Shown here in pieces: positions 26,779 through 34,992 of a DNA stretch of 64,000 bases. Position numbers and translations under genes: made by a program. Each line of letters opens with the position of its first letter. The stretch's first letter is position 1. The notes under the pieces are model-generated. The model was not told where the DNA came from and searched no databases. It saw nothing but the letters and a program-made list of their open reading frames with translations. This DNA comes from JASHVB01 sp035508435 (GTDB lineage Bacteria; Pseudomonadota; Alphaproteobacteria; Acetobacterales; Acetobacteraceae). The stretch covers positions 1 to 64,000 of the forward strand of contig DATJNA010000005.1 of NCBI GenBank assembly GCA_035508435.1, given 5' to 3'.

Positions 26779-27999
26779 ATGAGCGATCTCTCCCACGACG
26801 TCGAAACTCGATCCACCGCCACCAAAGTGGTCGAATTCGACAGCTCCATGATCAATTTCGGCCCGCAGCATCCCGCCGCCCATGGCGTGCTGCGGCTGAT
26901 CCTGGAAATGGACGGCGAGGTGGTGGAGCGTGCCGATCCCCATATCGGCTTGCTCCATCGCGGCACCGAGAAGCTGATGGAATACCGCACGTATATGCAG
27001 AACGTGCCGTATTTCGATCGGCTGGATTACGTCTCGCCGATGAGCGAGGAGCATAGCTTCGCCCTCGCGGTGGAGAAGCTGCTGGGGATCACGGCACCCG
27101 AGCGCGCGCAGTGGATTCGCGTGATGTTCGCCGAGATCACCCGCGTGCTGAACCACCTGCTGAATGTCACCACCTACGCGCTGGACGTCGGCGCGATCAC
27201 GCCCAGCCTGTGGGGCTTCGAAGAGCGCGAAAAGCTCATGGAGTTCTACGAAGCGGCGTCGGGCGCAAGGCTGCACTGCAACTACTTCCGCCCCGGCGGT
27301 GTGTCGCGCGATCTGCCCGCCGGGTTGGACCAGCGGATCGCCGCCTGGGCCGAGACGTTTCCGAAATTCCTCGACGAACTGGAAGAACTGCTGACCGGCA
27401 ATCGCATCTGGAAGCAGCGCACCGTCGATATCGGCGTGTTCAGTGCCGAGGAAGCGCTGGCCTGGGGCTTCAGCGGCCCGCCGCTGCGCGCCTCCGGCGT
27501 GCCGTGGGACCTGCGGCGCGCGCAACCCTATGACAAATACGCCGACGTGGACTTCATCATCCCGGTCGGCCGCAACGGCGACTGTTACGATCGCTACCTG
27601 CTGCGCATCGTCGAGATGCGCGAATCAGTCAAGATCATCAAGCAGTGCCTTGCCAGGATGCAGCCCGGCCCGGTGAAGGTGCAGGACCACAAGCTCAGCC
27701 CCCCGCACCGCGTTGAGATGAAGCGCTCGATGGAGGCGCTAATCCACCATTTCAAACTCTATACCGAAGGCTATCACGTGCCGCCCGGCGCCACCTATAC
27801 CGTGACGGAAAGCCCCAAGGGTGAGTTCGGCGTGTATCTGGTGGCGGACGGCACCAATCGCCCGTATCGCTGCAAGATCCGCCCGACCGGCTTCGCGTTC
27901 TTGCAGGCGATCAGCGTGATGGGCAAGCGGCACATGCTGGCCGATGTCTGTGCGATCATCGGATCGCTGGACGTCGTGTTCGGCGAGATCGACAGGTAG
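26779..27999 (+). CDS. nuoD: NADH-quinone oxidoreductase subunit D
   Basis: A 406-residue subunit of the 49-kDa family, related to the large subunit of NiFe hydrogenases. MINFGPQHPAAHGVLRL near the start contains the His that faces ubiquinone; DPHIGLLHRGTEKL and RPTGFAFLQAI follow the family pattern. Together with NuoB it forms the quinone pocket. nuoE starts three bases after its stop. Confidence 0.97.
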   Translation: MSDLSHDVETRSTATKVVEFDSSMINFGPQHPAAHGVLRLILEMDGEVVERADPHIGLLHRGTEKLMEYRTYMQNVPYFDRLDYVSPMSEEHSFALAVEKLLGITAPERAQWIRVMFAEITRVLNHLLNVTTYALDVGAITPSLWGFEEREKLMEFYEAASGARLHCNYFRPGGVSRDLPAGLDQRIAAWAETFPKFLDELEELLTGNRIWKQRTVDIGVFSAEEALAWGFSGPPLRASGVPWDLRRAQPYDKYADVDFIIPVGRNGDCYDRYLLRIVEMRESVKIIKQCLARMQPGPVKVQDHKLSPPHRVEMKRSMEALIHHFKLYTEGYHVPPGATYTVTESPKGEFGVYLVADGTNRPYRCKIRPTGFAFLQAISVMGKRHMLADVCAIIGSLDVVFGEIDR

Positions 28000-28002
28000 G
28001 CC

Positions 28003-28647
28003 ATGGCCGAAAGCAACACCGGGGCAGCGGATCAGCCGGCGCATTTCGAATTCGACGCCGAGAGCGAGCAGGAAATCGCCTGGCACGTTACCAAATACCC
28101 GCCCGGCAAGCAGGCCAGTGCGGTGATCCCAGTGCTGTATATCGCGCAGCGACAGATGAAGCGGCAGACCGGTAGCGCCTGGCTGCCGCGTGTGGCCATG
28201 GACGCCACGGCGAATCGACTGGGCATGGCGCCGATCCGCGTCTATGAAGTTGCCACCTTCTACTTCATGTTCAACCTGAAGCCGATTGGCAAATATCATT
28301 TGCAGGTCTGCACCACCACGCCCTGCTGGCTGCGCGGCTCGGATGCGGTCACCGCGGCCTGCCGCGCGACAACCGGCATCCATGGCTTCGGCGAGACCAG
28401 CGCCGACGGCCTGTTCACCATGACCGAGGTCGAATGCCTCGGCGCCTGCGTCAACGCGCCGATCCTGCAGGTGGACGACGACTTCTACGAGGACATGGAC
28501 GCCGAGCGGGTAACGCAATTGCTGGACGCGCTGCGCCGGGGCGAGCATCCGAAACCGGGCTCTACCATCGGCCGCCAGACCTCGGCACCGGAAGGCGGTC
28601 CGAACACGCTGACCACGTTGCAATTCGCGCCGCCCGCGGGAGAGTGA
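28003..28647 (+). CDS. nuoE: NADH-quinone oxidoreductase subunit E (N1a)
   Basis: A 214-residue thioredoxin-fold subunit that binds a 2Fe-2S cluster. The ligands are in CTTTPCWLRGSD (first pair) and ECLGACVNAP (second pair). An N-terminal helix bundle (EIAWHVTKYPPGKQASAVIP) precedes it. The C-terminal tail of about 30 residues (HPKPGSTIGRQTSAPEGGP) is typical for alphaproteobacteria. It partners NuoF in the NADH-oxidising module. Confidence 0.96.
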   Translation: MAESNTGAADQPAHFEFDAESEQEIAWHVTKYPPGKQASAVIPVLYIAQRQMKRQTGSAWLPRVAMDATANRLGMAPIRVYEVATFYFMFNLKPIGKYHLQVCTTTPCWLRGSDAVTAACRATTGIHGFGETSADGLFTMTEVECLGACVNAPILQVDDDFYEDMDAERVTQLLDALRRGEHPKPGSTIGRQTSAPEGGPNTLTTLQFAPPAGE

Positions 28648-28650
28648 ACG

Positions 28651-29952
28651 ATGCTGCAGGACCGGGACCGCATCTTCACCAATCTCTACGGCCTCTATGA
28701 TCCAATGTTGAACGGTGCGCGGGCACGCGGCGACTGGGACAACACCAAGGCGATCCTGGACAAGGGTCGCGACGCGATCGTGGAGGAGATCAAGGCCTCC
28801 GGCCTGCGCGGCCGCGGCGGCGCCGGGTTCCCGACCGGGCTGAAATGGTCGTTCATGCCGAAGCAGTCCGACCGGCCCTGCTACCTGGTGGTGAACGCCG
28901 ACGAAAGCGAGCCGGGTACTTGCAAGGATCGCGACATCATCCGCCACGATCCGCACAAGCTGATCGAGGGCTGTCTGGTCGCGTCCTTCGCCATGGGTGC
29001 CCACGCGGCCTATATCTACATCCGCGGCGAATTCTATAACGAAGCCAAGGTGCTTCAGGCGGCGATCGACGAGGCCTGTGCGGCGGGCCTGATCGGCAAG
29101 AACGCCTGCGGTTCAGGCTGGGACTTCGACGTCTTTTTGCACCGCGGCGCCGGCGCCTACATCTGCGGCGAGGAAACCGGCCTGCTGGAAAGCCTTGAAG
29201 GCAAGAAGGGGATGCCGCGGCTGAAGCCGCCATTCCCCGCAGCGGTCGGGCTGTACGGCTGCCCCTCCACCGTGAACAACGTGGAAAGCATCGCAGTCTC
29301 GCCGACCATCATGCGGCGCGGCGCCGCATGGTTCAATTCGCTCGGCCGGCCGAAGAACTCCGGGGAAAAGGTGTTCTGCATCTCCGGCCATGTGAACAAG
29401 CCGTGCAACGTGGAGGAGGAGCTCGGCATCCCGCTGCGCGAGCTGATCGAACGCTACGCCGGCGGCGTGCGCGGCGGCTGGGACAATCTGCTGGCGGTGA
29501 TCCCCGGCGGCGCCTCGGTGCCGGTGATTCCGAAGAGCGTCTGCGATGACGTGCTGATGGATTTCGACTCGCTGCGCGACGTGAAGAGCGGACTGGGCAC
29601 GGCGGCCGTGATCGTGATGGACAAGTCCACCGACATCATCAAGGCGATCGCCCGGCTGTCGAAGTTCTACATGCACGAAAGCTGCGGCCAGTGCACGCCG
29701 TGCCGGGAGGGCACCGGCTGGATGTGGCGCGTCATGACGCGCATGGTCGAAGGCCGCGCAGAGCAAGCAGAGATCGACACGCTGGAGCAGGTCACGCGCC
29801 AGGTCGAAGGCCATACGATCTGCGCTCTGGGTGACGCGGCCGCGTGGCCGATCCAGGGCCTGATCCGCCATTTCCGGCCAGAGATGGAGGCGCGGATCAA
29901 AGCCTACAAGGCGCACTCCGGCGCGGCGCCGGTGCCTATGGCAGCGGAGTAA
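28651..29952 (+). CDS. nuoF: NADH-quinone oxidoreductase subunit F (NADH/FMN)
   Basis: A 433-residue subunit that binds NADH, FMN and the N3 cluster. GLRGRGGAGFPTGLKWSF is the nucleotide/flavin loop, NADESEPGTCKDR lies in the flavin pocket, and the 4Fe-4S ligands are in ESCGQCTPCREGTGW plus the late Cys in HTICALGDAA. Three bases separate it from nuoE. After its stop a palindromic repeat of about 100 bases comes before nuoG. Confidence 0.97.
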   Translation: MLQDRDRIFTNLYGLYDPMLNGARARGDWDNTKAILDKGRDAIVEEIKASGLRGRGGAGFPTGLKWSFMPKQSDRPCYLVVNADESEPGTCKDRDIIRHDPHKLIEGCLVASFAMGAHAAYIYIRGEFYNEAKVLQAAIDEACAAGLIGKNACGSGWDFDVFLHRGAGAYICGEETGLLESLEGKKGMPRLKPPFPAAVGLYGCPSTVNNVESIAVSPTIMRRGAAWFNSLGRPKNSGEKVFCISGHVNKPCNVEEELGIPLRELIERYAGGVRGGWDNLLAVIPGGASVPVIPKSVCDDVLMDFDSLRDVKSGLGTAAVIVMDKSTDIIKAIARLSKFYMHESCGQCTPCREGTGWMWRVMTRMVEGRAEQAEIDTLEQVTRQVEGHTICALGDAAAWPIQGLIRHFRPEMEARIKAYKAHSGAAPVPMAAE

Positions 29953-29962
29953 CGCACACCAT

Positions 29963-30064
29963 GTCATGGCGAGGCGTGAAGCGACGAAGCAATCTTGGTC
30001 ACGCGCGCGCACCGTGCGCCCGTTCTACCCAGATTGCCTCGTCGCTTCGCGCCTCGCAATGACA
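29963..30064. repeat. Dispersed palindromic repeat, family A (copy 4) between nuoF and nuoG
   Basis: A near-complete palindrome: left arm TCATGGCGAGGCGTGAAGCG continuing through ACGAAGCAATCTT, right arm AGATTGCCTCGTCGCTTCGC then GCCTCGCAATGACA. The loop holds a GCGCGC-rich segment. The nuoF-nuoG transcript would carry one long hairpin here, which could affect mRNA processing or stability. Confidence 0.88.
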
Positions 30065-30090
30065 TGATCACCGTTCGGGACATCGCATAA

Positions 30091-32151
30091 ATGGCCAAGC
30101 TCACCATCGACGGCATCGAGGTTGAAGTCCCCAACGGCTCCGCCGTCATCCAGGCCTGCGAGGCCGCCGGCATCGAAATCCCCCGCTTCTGCTATCACGA
30201 ACGACTCTCCATCGCCGGCAACTGCCGCATGTGCCTGGTGGAAATCGAGAAGGCCCCGCCCAAGCCGATCTCCTCCTGCACCTACCCCGTCGCCGACGGC
30301 ATGGTGGTGCACACCGACTCCCCGATGGTCCGCAACGCCCGCCGCGGCGTGATGGAATTCCTGCTGATCAACCACCCGCTCGATTGCCCGATCTGCGATC
30401 AGGGCGGCGAGTGCGACCTCCAGGACCAGGCCATGGGATACGGCATGGACCACTCGCGCTATGCCGAGAACAAGCGTGCCGTGAAGGACAAGTATCTCGG
30501 CCCGCTGGTCAAGACCGTGATGAACCGCTGCATCCATTGCACGCGTTGCATCCGCTTCATCACCGAGGTCGCCGGCGTCCCCGACCTCGGCGCCACCAGC
30601 CGTGGCGAGCATATGGAAGTCGGCACCTATGTCGAGAAGGCGCTCAGCTCCGAGCTTTCCGCCAACATCATCGATTTGTGCCCGGTCGGCGCGCTGACCT
30701 CCAAGCCCTATGCCTTCGTCGCCCGCCCCTGGGAGCTGAACAAGGTTGACAGCGTTGACGTGCTGGACGCCGTCGGGGCCAACATCCGCATCGACGCCCG
30801 CGGCCCCGAGGTCCTGCGCATCCTCCCCCGCATCAATGAAGACGTGAACGAAGAGTGGCTCGGCGACAAGTCGCGCTTCGCACTCGATGGCCTGAAGCGC
30901 CGGCGCCTGGACCGCCCCTGGGTCCGCCGCGACGGCACGCTGCAGCCTGCCACCTGGGCCGATGCCTTTGCCGCCATCGCCGACAAACTGCATGGCGTCG
31001 CCGGCGAACGCATCGGCGCCGTCGCCGGCAACCTGTGCGATGCGGAAAGCATGCTGGCGCTGAAGGACCTGATCATCGCATTGGGGTCACAGAACCTGGA
31101 TTGCCGCCAGGACGGTGCCCGCCTCGATGCCTCCCGCCGCGACTTCTACTGCTTCAACACCGGCATCGCCGGCATCGACGAAGCCGACGCCTTGCTCATC
31201 GTCGGCAGCAACCCGCGCAAGGAAGCGCCGGTTTTGAACGCACGGATCCGCAAGCGCTGGCTCGCCGTTGAAATGCCGATTGGCCTGATTGGCAGCGAGA
31301 CCGACCTGACCTACGCCGTGGATCATCTCGGCAACGCTCCGTCGGTGCTGAACGCACTGCACGACGGCTCGCATGCGTTTGCCAAGGTGCTGCGAGATGC
31401 CAAGCATCCGATGATCATCGCCGGCCAGGCGGCGCTGGCGCGCCCGGACGGTGCGGCGGTGCTGGCCGCGAGCTGGCGGCTCGCCGCTGCAATCGGCGCG
31501 CTGGCTCCCGACTGGCACGGCTTCAATGTGCTGCATACCGCCGCGGCACGGGTCGGCGCCTTGGATCTCGGGTTCCTGCCGGGACCCAACGGCAAGAGCC
31601 TGGCATTCATGATGGGCGGTGGGGTGGACGTGCTGTGGCTCCTGGGCGCCGATGAAGTCGACTCCGCTCAGATTGGCCCCAGGACCTTCGTAATCTATCA
31701 GGGCCATCACGGCGATGCCGGCGCCCGCCGCGCCGACGTCATCCTGCCCGGCGCCGCCTATACCGAGAAGCCCGGCACCTACGTCAACACCGAAGGCCGC
31801 GTCCAGCGCGGCTCACGCTCGGTCTATCCGCCCGGCGACGCGCGCGAGGACTGGGCGATCCTGCGCGCCGTCAGCGAGGTGATCAGCCTTCGCCTGCCCT
31901 ATGACACCCTCGAAGCCGTGCGCGCCCATCTGGAGCAATTAAACCCGGTGTTCGGAAAGGTCGGATATCTGCCTCGGTTCGGCGTGACCGATCACACCGG
32001 CCCGGCCGGCGATCCGGCCGCCCTCGGCGACGCGCCCTTCGCGCCCGCCATCGCCAACTACTACCAGACCGACCCGATCAGCCGCGCCAGCCCCACCATG
32101 GCCGCCTGCACCGAAACTGCCGCGGCGCCAACGCTCGCGGCGGCGGAGTAG
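30091..32151 (+). CDS. nuoG: NADH-quinone oxidoreductase subunit G
   Basis: A 686-residue iron-sulfur subunit of the molybdopterin oxidoreductase family. The N-terminus holds the 2Fe-2S ligands (CYHERLSIAGNCRMCLVE), then the His/Cys set of HPLDCPICDQGGECDLQD for N5, then RCIHCTRCIRF and the later Cys in DLCPVGALTSKP for N4. The C-terminal domain is the catalytically inactive molybdopterin-like part. Its position after a palindromic repeat may lower or stabilise its expression relative to nuoF. Confidence 0.96.
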   Translation: MAKLTIDGIEVEVPNGSAVIQACEAAGIEIPRFCYHERLSIAGNCRMCLVEIEKAPPKPISSCTYPVADGMVVHTDSPMVRNARRGVMEFLLINHPLDCPICDQGGECDLQDQAMGYGMDHSRYAENKRAVKDKYLGPLVKTVMNRCIHCTRCIRFITEVAGVPDLGATSRGEHMEVGTYVEKALSSELSANIIDLCPVGALTSKPYAFVARPWELNKVDSVDVLDAVGANIRIDARGPEVLRILPRINEDVNEEWLGDKSRFALDGLKRRRLDRPWVRRDGTLQPATWADAFAAIADKLHGVAGERIGAVAGNLCDAESMLALKDLIIALGSQNLDCRQDGARLDASRRDFYCFNTGIAGIDEADALLIVGSNPRKEAPVLNARIRKRWLAVEMPIGLIGSETDLTYAVDHLGNAPSVLNALHDGSHAFAKVLRDAKHPMIIAGQAALARPDGAAVLAASWRLAAAIGALAPDWHGFNVLHTAAARVGALDLGFLPGPNGKSLAFMMGGGVDVLWLLGADEVDSAQIGPRTFVIYQGHHGDAGARRADVILPGAAYTEKPGTYVNTEGRVQRGSRSVYPPGDAREDWAILRAVSEVISLRLPYDTLEAVRAHLEQLNPVFGKVGYLPRFGVTDHTGPAGDPAALGDAPFAPAIANYYQTDPISRASPTMAACTETAAAPTLAAAE

Positions 32152-32157
32152 CCAGCG

Positions 32158-33177
32158 ATGTCCGACTTCTTTTTCAATACCGACATCGGCCTGCTGATCC
32201 TCACCTTCGCCGAGGCGCTTGCCTTGCTGGTGCCGCTGCTGATCGGCGTCGCCTACCTGACCTATGCCGAGCGCAAGGTCCTGGCCGCGATGCAGCTTCG
32301 CAAAGGCCCCAACGTCGTCGGCCCATTCGGCTTATGGCAACCCTTCGCCGATGCGCTGAAAATGCTGATGAAGGAGACGGTGATCCCCTCCGGGGCCAAC
32401 CGTTTCCTCTTCCTGCTCGCCCCGATGCTGACCTTCAGTCTGGCCATGCTGGCCTGGGCCGTGATCCCGGTGAACGACGGCTGGGCCATCGCCAACATCA
32501 ATGTCGGCATCCTCTATCTGTTCGCCATCAGCTCGCTCGGGGTTTACGGCATCATCATCGCCGGCTGGGCGTCCAATTCGAAATACGCCTTCCTTGGCGC
32601 GCTGCGCTCCGCGGCCCAGATGGTCAGCTATGAAGTCTCCATGGGCTTCGTGCTGGTCAGCGTCCTGCTCTGCGCCGGCAGCCTGCGGCTGAACGACATC
32701 GTGCTGGCCCAGCGCCACCTGTGGTTCTGCATCCCGCTGTTCCCGATGTTCGTCGTGTTCTTCATCTCCACCCTGGCGGAAACCAACCGCGCACCGTTCG
32801 ACCTGCCCGAAGGAGAAAGCGAGATCGTCGCCGGCTTCTTCGTCGAATACAGCGCCATGAGCTTCGCGCTGTTCTTCCTCGGCGAATACGCCAACATGTT
32901 CCTGATGAGCGGCATGACCACCATCCTGTTCTTGGGTGGCTGGCTGGCCCCGTTCGGCATCGAGCCCTTCACCTGGATCCCCGGCGTCATCTGGTTCGTG
33001 TTGAAGGTGTGCGTCGTTCTCTTCTTCTTCCTGTGGGTGCGCGCCACCTTCCCCCGCTACCGCTACGACCAGCTCATGCGACTGGGCTGGAAGGTGTTCC
33101 TGCCGCTGTCATTGCTCTGGCTGGTGATCACCGCCGGCGCATTGATGGCCTTTGGCTGGTGGCCGAACTATGCGTGA
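32158..33177 (+). CDS. nuoH: NADH-quinone oxidoreductase subunit H
   Basis: A 339-residue membrane subunit with eight helices that forms the quinone chamber floor. AERKVLAAMQLRKGPNVVGPFG, the ETNRAPFDLPEGESEIVAGF loop and the C-terminal FLWVRATFPRYRYDQLM are complete. nuoG ends six bases before its start. A family A palindrome separates it from nuoI. Confidence 0.97.
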   Translation: MSDFFFNTDIGLLILTFAEALALLVPLLIGVAYLTYAERKVLAAMQLRKGPNVVGPFGLWQPFADALKMLMKETVIPSGANRFLFLLAPMLTFSLAMLAWAVIPVNDGWAIANINVGILYLFAISSLGVYGIIIAGWASNSKYAFLGALRSAAQMVSYEVSMGFVLVSVLLCAGSLRLNDIVLAQRHLWFCIPLFPMFVVFFISTLAETNRAPFDLPEGESEIVAGFFVEYSAMSFALFFLGEYANMFLMSGMTTILFLGGWLAPFGIEPFTWIPGVIWFVLKVCVVLFFFLWVRATFPRYRYDQLMRLGWKVFLPLSLLWLVITAGALMAFGWWPNYA

Positions 33178-33181
33178 TCAC

Positions 33182-33274
33182 TGTCATTGCGAGGAGCGCA
33201 GCGACGCAGCAACCTCGGTCATGAGTGACGCACATGATCCGGCTTGCTTCGTCGCTGCGCTCCTCGCAGTGACA
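33182..33274. repeat. Dispersed palindromic repeat, family A (copy 5) between nuoH and nuoI
   Basis: Left arm TGTCATTGCGAGGAGCGCAG with CGACGCAGCAACCTCGG, right arm GGCTTGCTTCGTCGCTGCGC with TCCTCGCAGTGACA: a near-perfect inverted repeat of about 93 bases. It sits four bases after the nuoH stop and about 45 bases before nuoI. Confidence 0.88.
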
Positions 33275-33318
33275 GATGAGACTGGCACCCGCCGCCGAGC
33301 CGCAATGGAGCCTCGCTG

Positions 33319-33807
33319 ATGCCCCTGCTCGATCGCACCGCACGCAGCTTCCTGCTTGGCGAGCTTCTCGCCGGCATGGGGCTGACGCTGCGCTACTTCT
33401 TCCGCCCCAAGGCCACCATCAACTACCCCTACGAAAAGGGCCCCATCAGCCCGCGCTTCAAAGGCGAACATGCCCTGCGCCGCTACCCCAACGGCGAGGA
33501 ACGCTGCATCGCCTGCAAACTGTGTGAGGCGATCTGCCCCGCCCAGGCCATCACCATCGAGGCCGAACCGCGCGAGGACGGCTCCCGCCGCACCACGCGC
33601 TATGACATCGACATGACCAAGTGCATCTACTGCGGCCTGTGCGAGGAAGCCTGCCCGGTCGATGCCATCGTCGAAGGTCCGAACTTCGAATTCGCCGCGG
33701 AAACCCGCGAAGAGCTGATGTACAACAAGGACAAGCTGCTGGCGAACGGCGACCGCTGGGAACCGGAGATCGCCCGCCGGCTGGAGCTGGACGCGCCCTA
33801 CCGATGA
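33319..33807 (+). CDS. nuoI: NADH-quinone oxidoreductase subunit I
   Basis: A 162-residue ferredoxin-like subunit with two 4Fe-4S clusters. Both ligand sets are intact: CIACKLCEAICP and CIYCGLCEEACP. The N-terminal amphipathic helix (AGMGLTLRYFFRPKATINYP) anchors it to the membrane arm. Its stop overlaps the nuoJ start (ATGA). Confidence 0.97.
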   Translation: MPLLDRTARSFLLGELLAGMGLTLRYFFRPKATINYPYEKGPISPRFKGEHALRRYPNGEERCIACKLCEAICPAQAITIEAEPREDGSRRTTRYDIDMTKCIYCGLCEEACPVDAIVEGPNFEFAAETREELMYNKDKLLANGDRWEPEIARRLELDAPYR

Positions 33808-34493
33808 TCATCCTCACCATCGCGTTCTACGTCTTCGCGGTATTGCTGCTGGCCTCCGCCACCGCGGTGATCACCGTGCGCAACCCGGTGCACTCCGTAC
33901 TGTTCTTGATCCTCGCCTTCTTCAACGCCGCCGGCTTGTTTCTGATCGCCGGTGCCGAGTTCCTCGCGCTGATCCTGGTCATCGTCTATGTCGGCGCCGT
34001 CGCAGTACTGTTCTTGTTCGTCGTGATGATGCTGGACATCGATTTCGCCGAACTGCGCGGCGGCTTTCAGAAATACCTGCCGATCGGCGCCGCGGTCGGC
34101 GTGCTCTTGTTCCTCGAGCTGCTGTTCACCTACCACGTCTGGCAGATCTCCCCGCAGTCCGGCGTCCTGCGCGCCGCGCCCACCCCGGCGAATATCAGCA
34201 ACACCGCGGCGCTCGGCCGCCTGATCTATACCGACTACATCTTCCTGTTCCAGGCCGCCGGGCTGATCCTGCTGGTAGCGATGATCGGCGCCATCGTGCT
34301 GACCCTGCGCGAGCGCAAGACCTCCCGCCATCAGAATGTCGATGTCCAGCACGCGCGCGAGGTGCGCGAAACGATGGAGCTGGTGCAGGTCGCGATCGGT
34401 GCCGGCATCCGCGAAACCGGCATCTATCGCCCGAAGGTGGAAGAGCGAGAGGAACCGGAAGAAGCGGACGCCGGAGGCCACCATGCGCATTGA
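33804..34493 (+). CDS. nuoJ: NADH-quinone oxidoreductase subunit J
   Basis: A 229-residue membrane subunit with five helices. RNPVHSVLFLILAFFNAAGLF and LALILVIVYVGAVAVLFLFVVMML, including the pi-bulge helix, are typical. It is chosen from ATG 33804, which overlaps the nuoI stop by four bases. The acidic, His-rich C-terminal tail (EEREEPEEADAGGHHAH) extends past the last helix and is longer than in E. coli. A family B palindrome separates it from nuoK. Confidence 0.95.
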   Translation: MIILTIAFYVFAVLLLASATAVITVRNPVHSVLFLILAFFNAAGLFLIAGAEFLALILVIVYVGAVAVLFLFVVMMLDIDFAELRGGFQKYLPIGAAVGVLLFLELLFTYHVWQISPQSGVLRAAPTPANISNTAALGRLIYTDYIFLFQAAGLILLVAMIGAIVLTLRERKTSRHQNVDVQHAREVRETMELVQVAIGAGIRETGIYRPKVEEREEPEEADAGGHHAH

Positions 34494-34536
34494 GTGGCGT
34501 GGTCGCCGTGCCGATGCGGCGCCCTCACCGCCACCG

Positions 34537-34645
34537 ATCATGGCCGGGCGTGACACGGCCATCTGCCCTCGTTCTCCCGTTCGTCGCGCTGGCTCCATGC
34601 GCGGTCGATCCGGAGTAGATGACCGGGTCAAGCCAGGCCATCACG
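34537..34645. repeat. Dispersed palindromic repeat, family B (copy 1) between nuoJ and nuoK
   Basis: Left arm ATCATGGCCGGGCGTGACAC then GGCCATCTGCCC, right arm GATGACCGGGTCAAGCCAGG then CCATCAC. The same CCGGGCTTGACC/CATCTGC motif recurs at 36944, 38608 and 40179. It fills most of the 195-base gap between nuoJ and nuoK. Confidence 0.75.
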
Positions 34646-34688
34646 CGAGGTACGAACCTCGCCTCACATACCAACGGAGCCTGCCGCG

Positions 34689-34991
34689 ATGAGCCTTGGC
34701 CCCTACCTCGTCGTGAGCGGCCTGCTGCTGGTGCTGGGCACCTTCGGCATATTCCTGAACCGTAAGAACATCATCATCATCCTGATGTCGATCGAGCTGA
34801 TCCTGCTCGCCGTGAACCTGAATCTCGTCGCCTTCTCCGCCGCGCTCGGTGACCTCGCCGGCCAGGTGTTCGCCATGTTCGTGCTCACGGTCGCCGCCGC
34901 CGAGGCCGCCATCGGGCTCGCCATCGTCGTGGTCTATTTCCGCAACCGCGGCTCGATCCAGGTTGAGGACGTCAACCTGATGAAAGGCTGA
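34689..34991 (+). CDS. nuoK: NADH-quinone oxidoreductase subunit K
   Basis: A 100-residue membrane subunit with three helices and the two conserved membrane Glu residues (in IELILLAVNLNLVAFS and AAAEAAIGLAIVVVYFRNR) that belong to the proton path. One base separates its stop from nuoL. Confidence 0.97.
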   Translation: MSLGPYLVVSGLLLVLGTFGIFLNRKNIIIILMSIELILLAVNLNLVAFSAALGDLAGQVFAMFVLTVAAAEAAIGLAIVVVYFRNRGSIQVEDVNLMKG

Positions 34992-34992
34992 C

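Noticed and set aside
30025..30993. Leftward 322-residue frame opposite nuoG
   Set aside because: Antisense shadow of nuoG; no ribosome-binding site and no homology.
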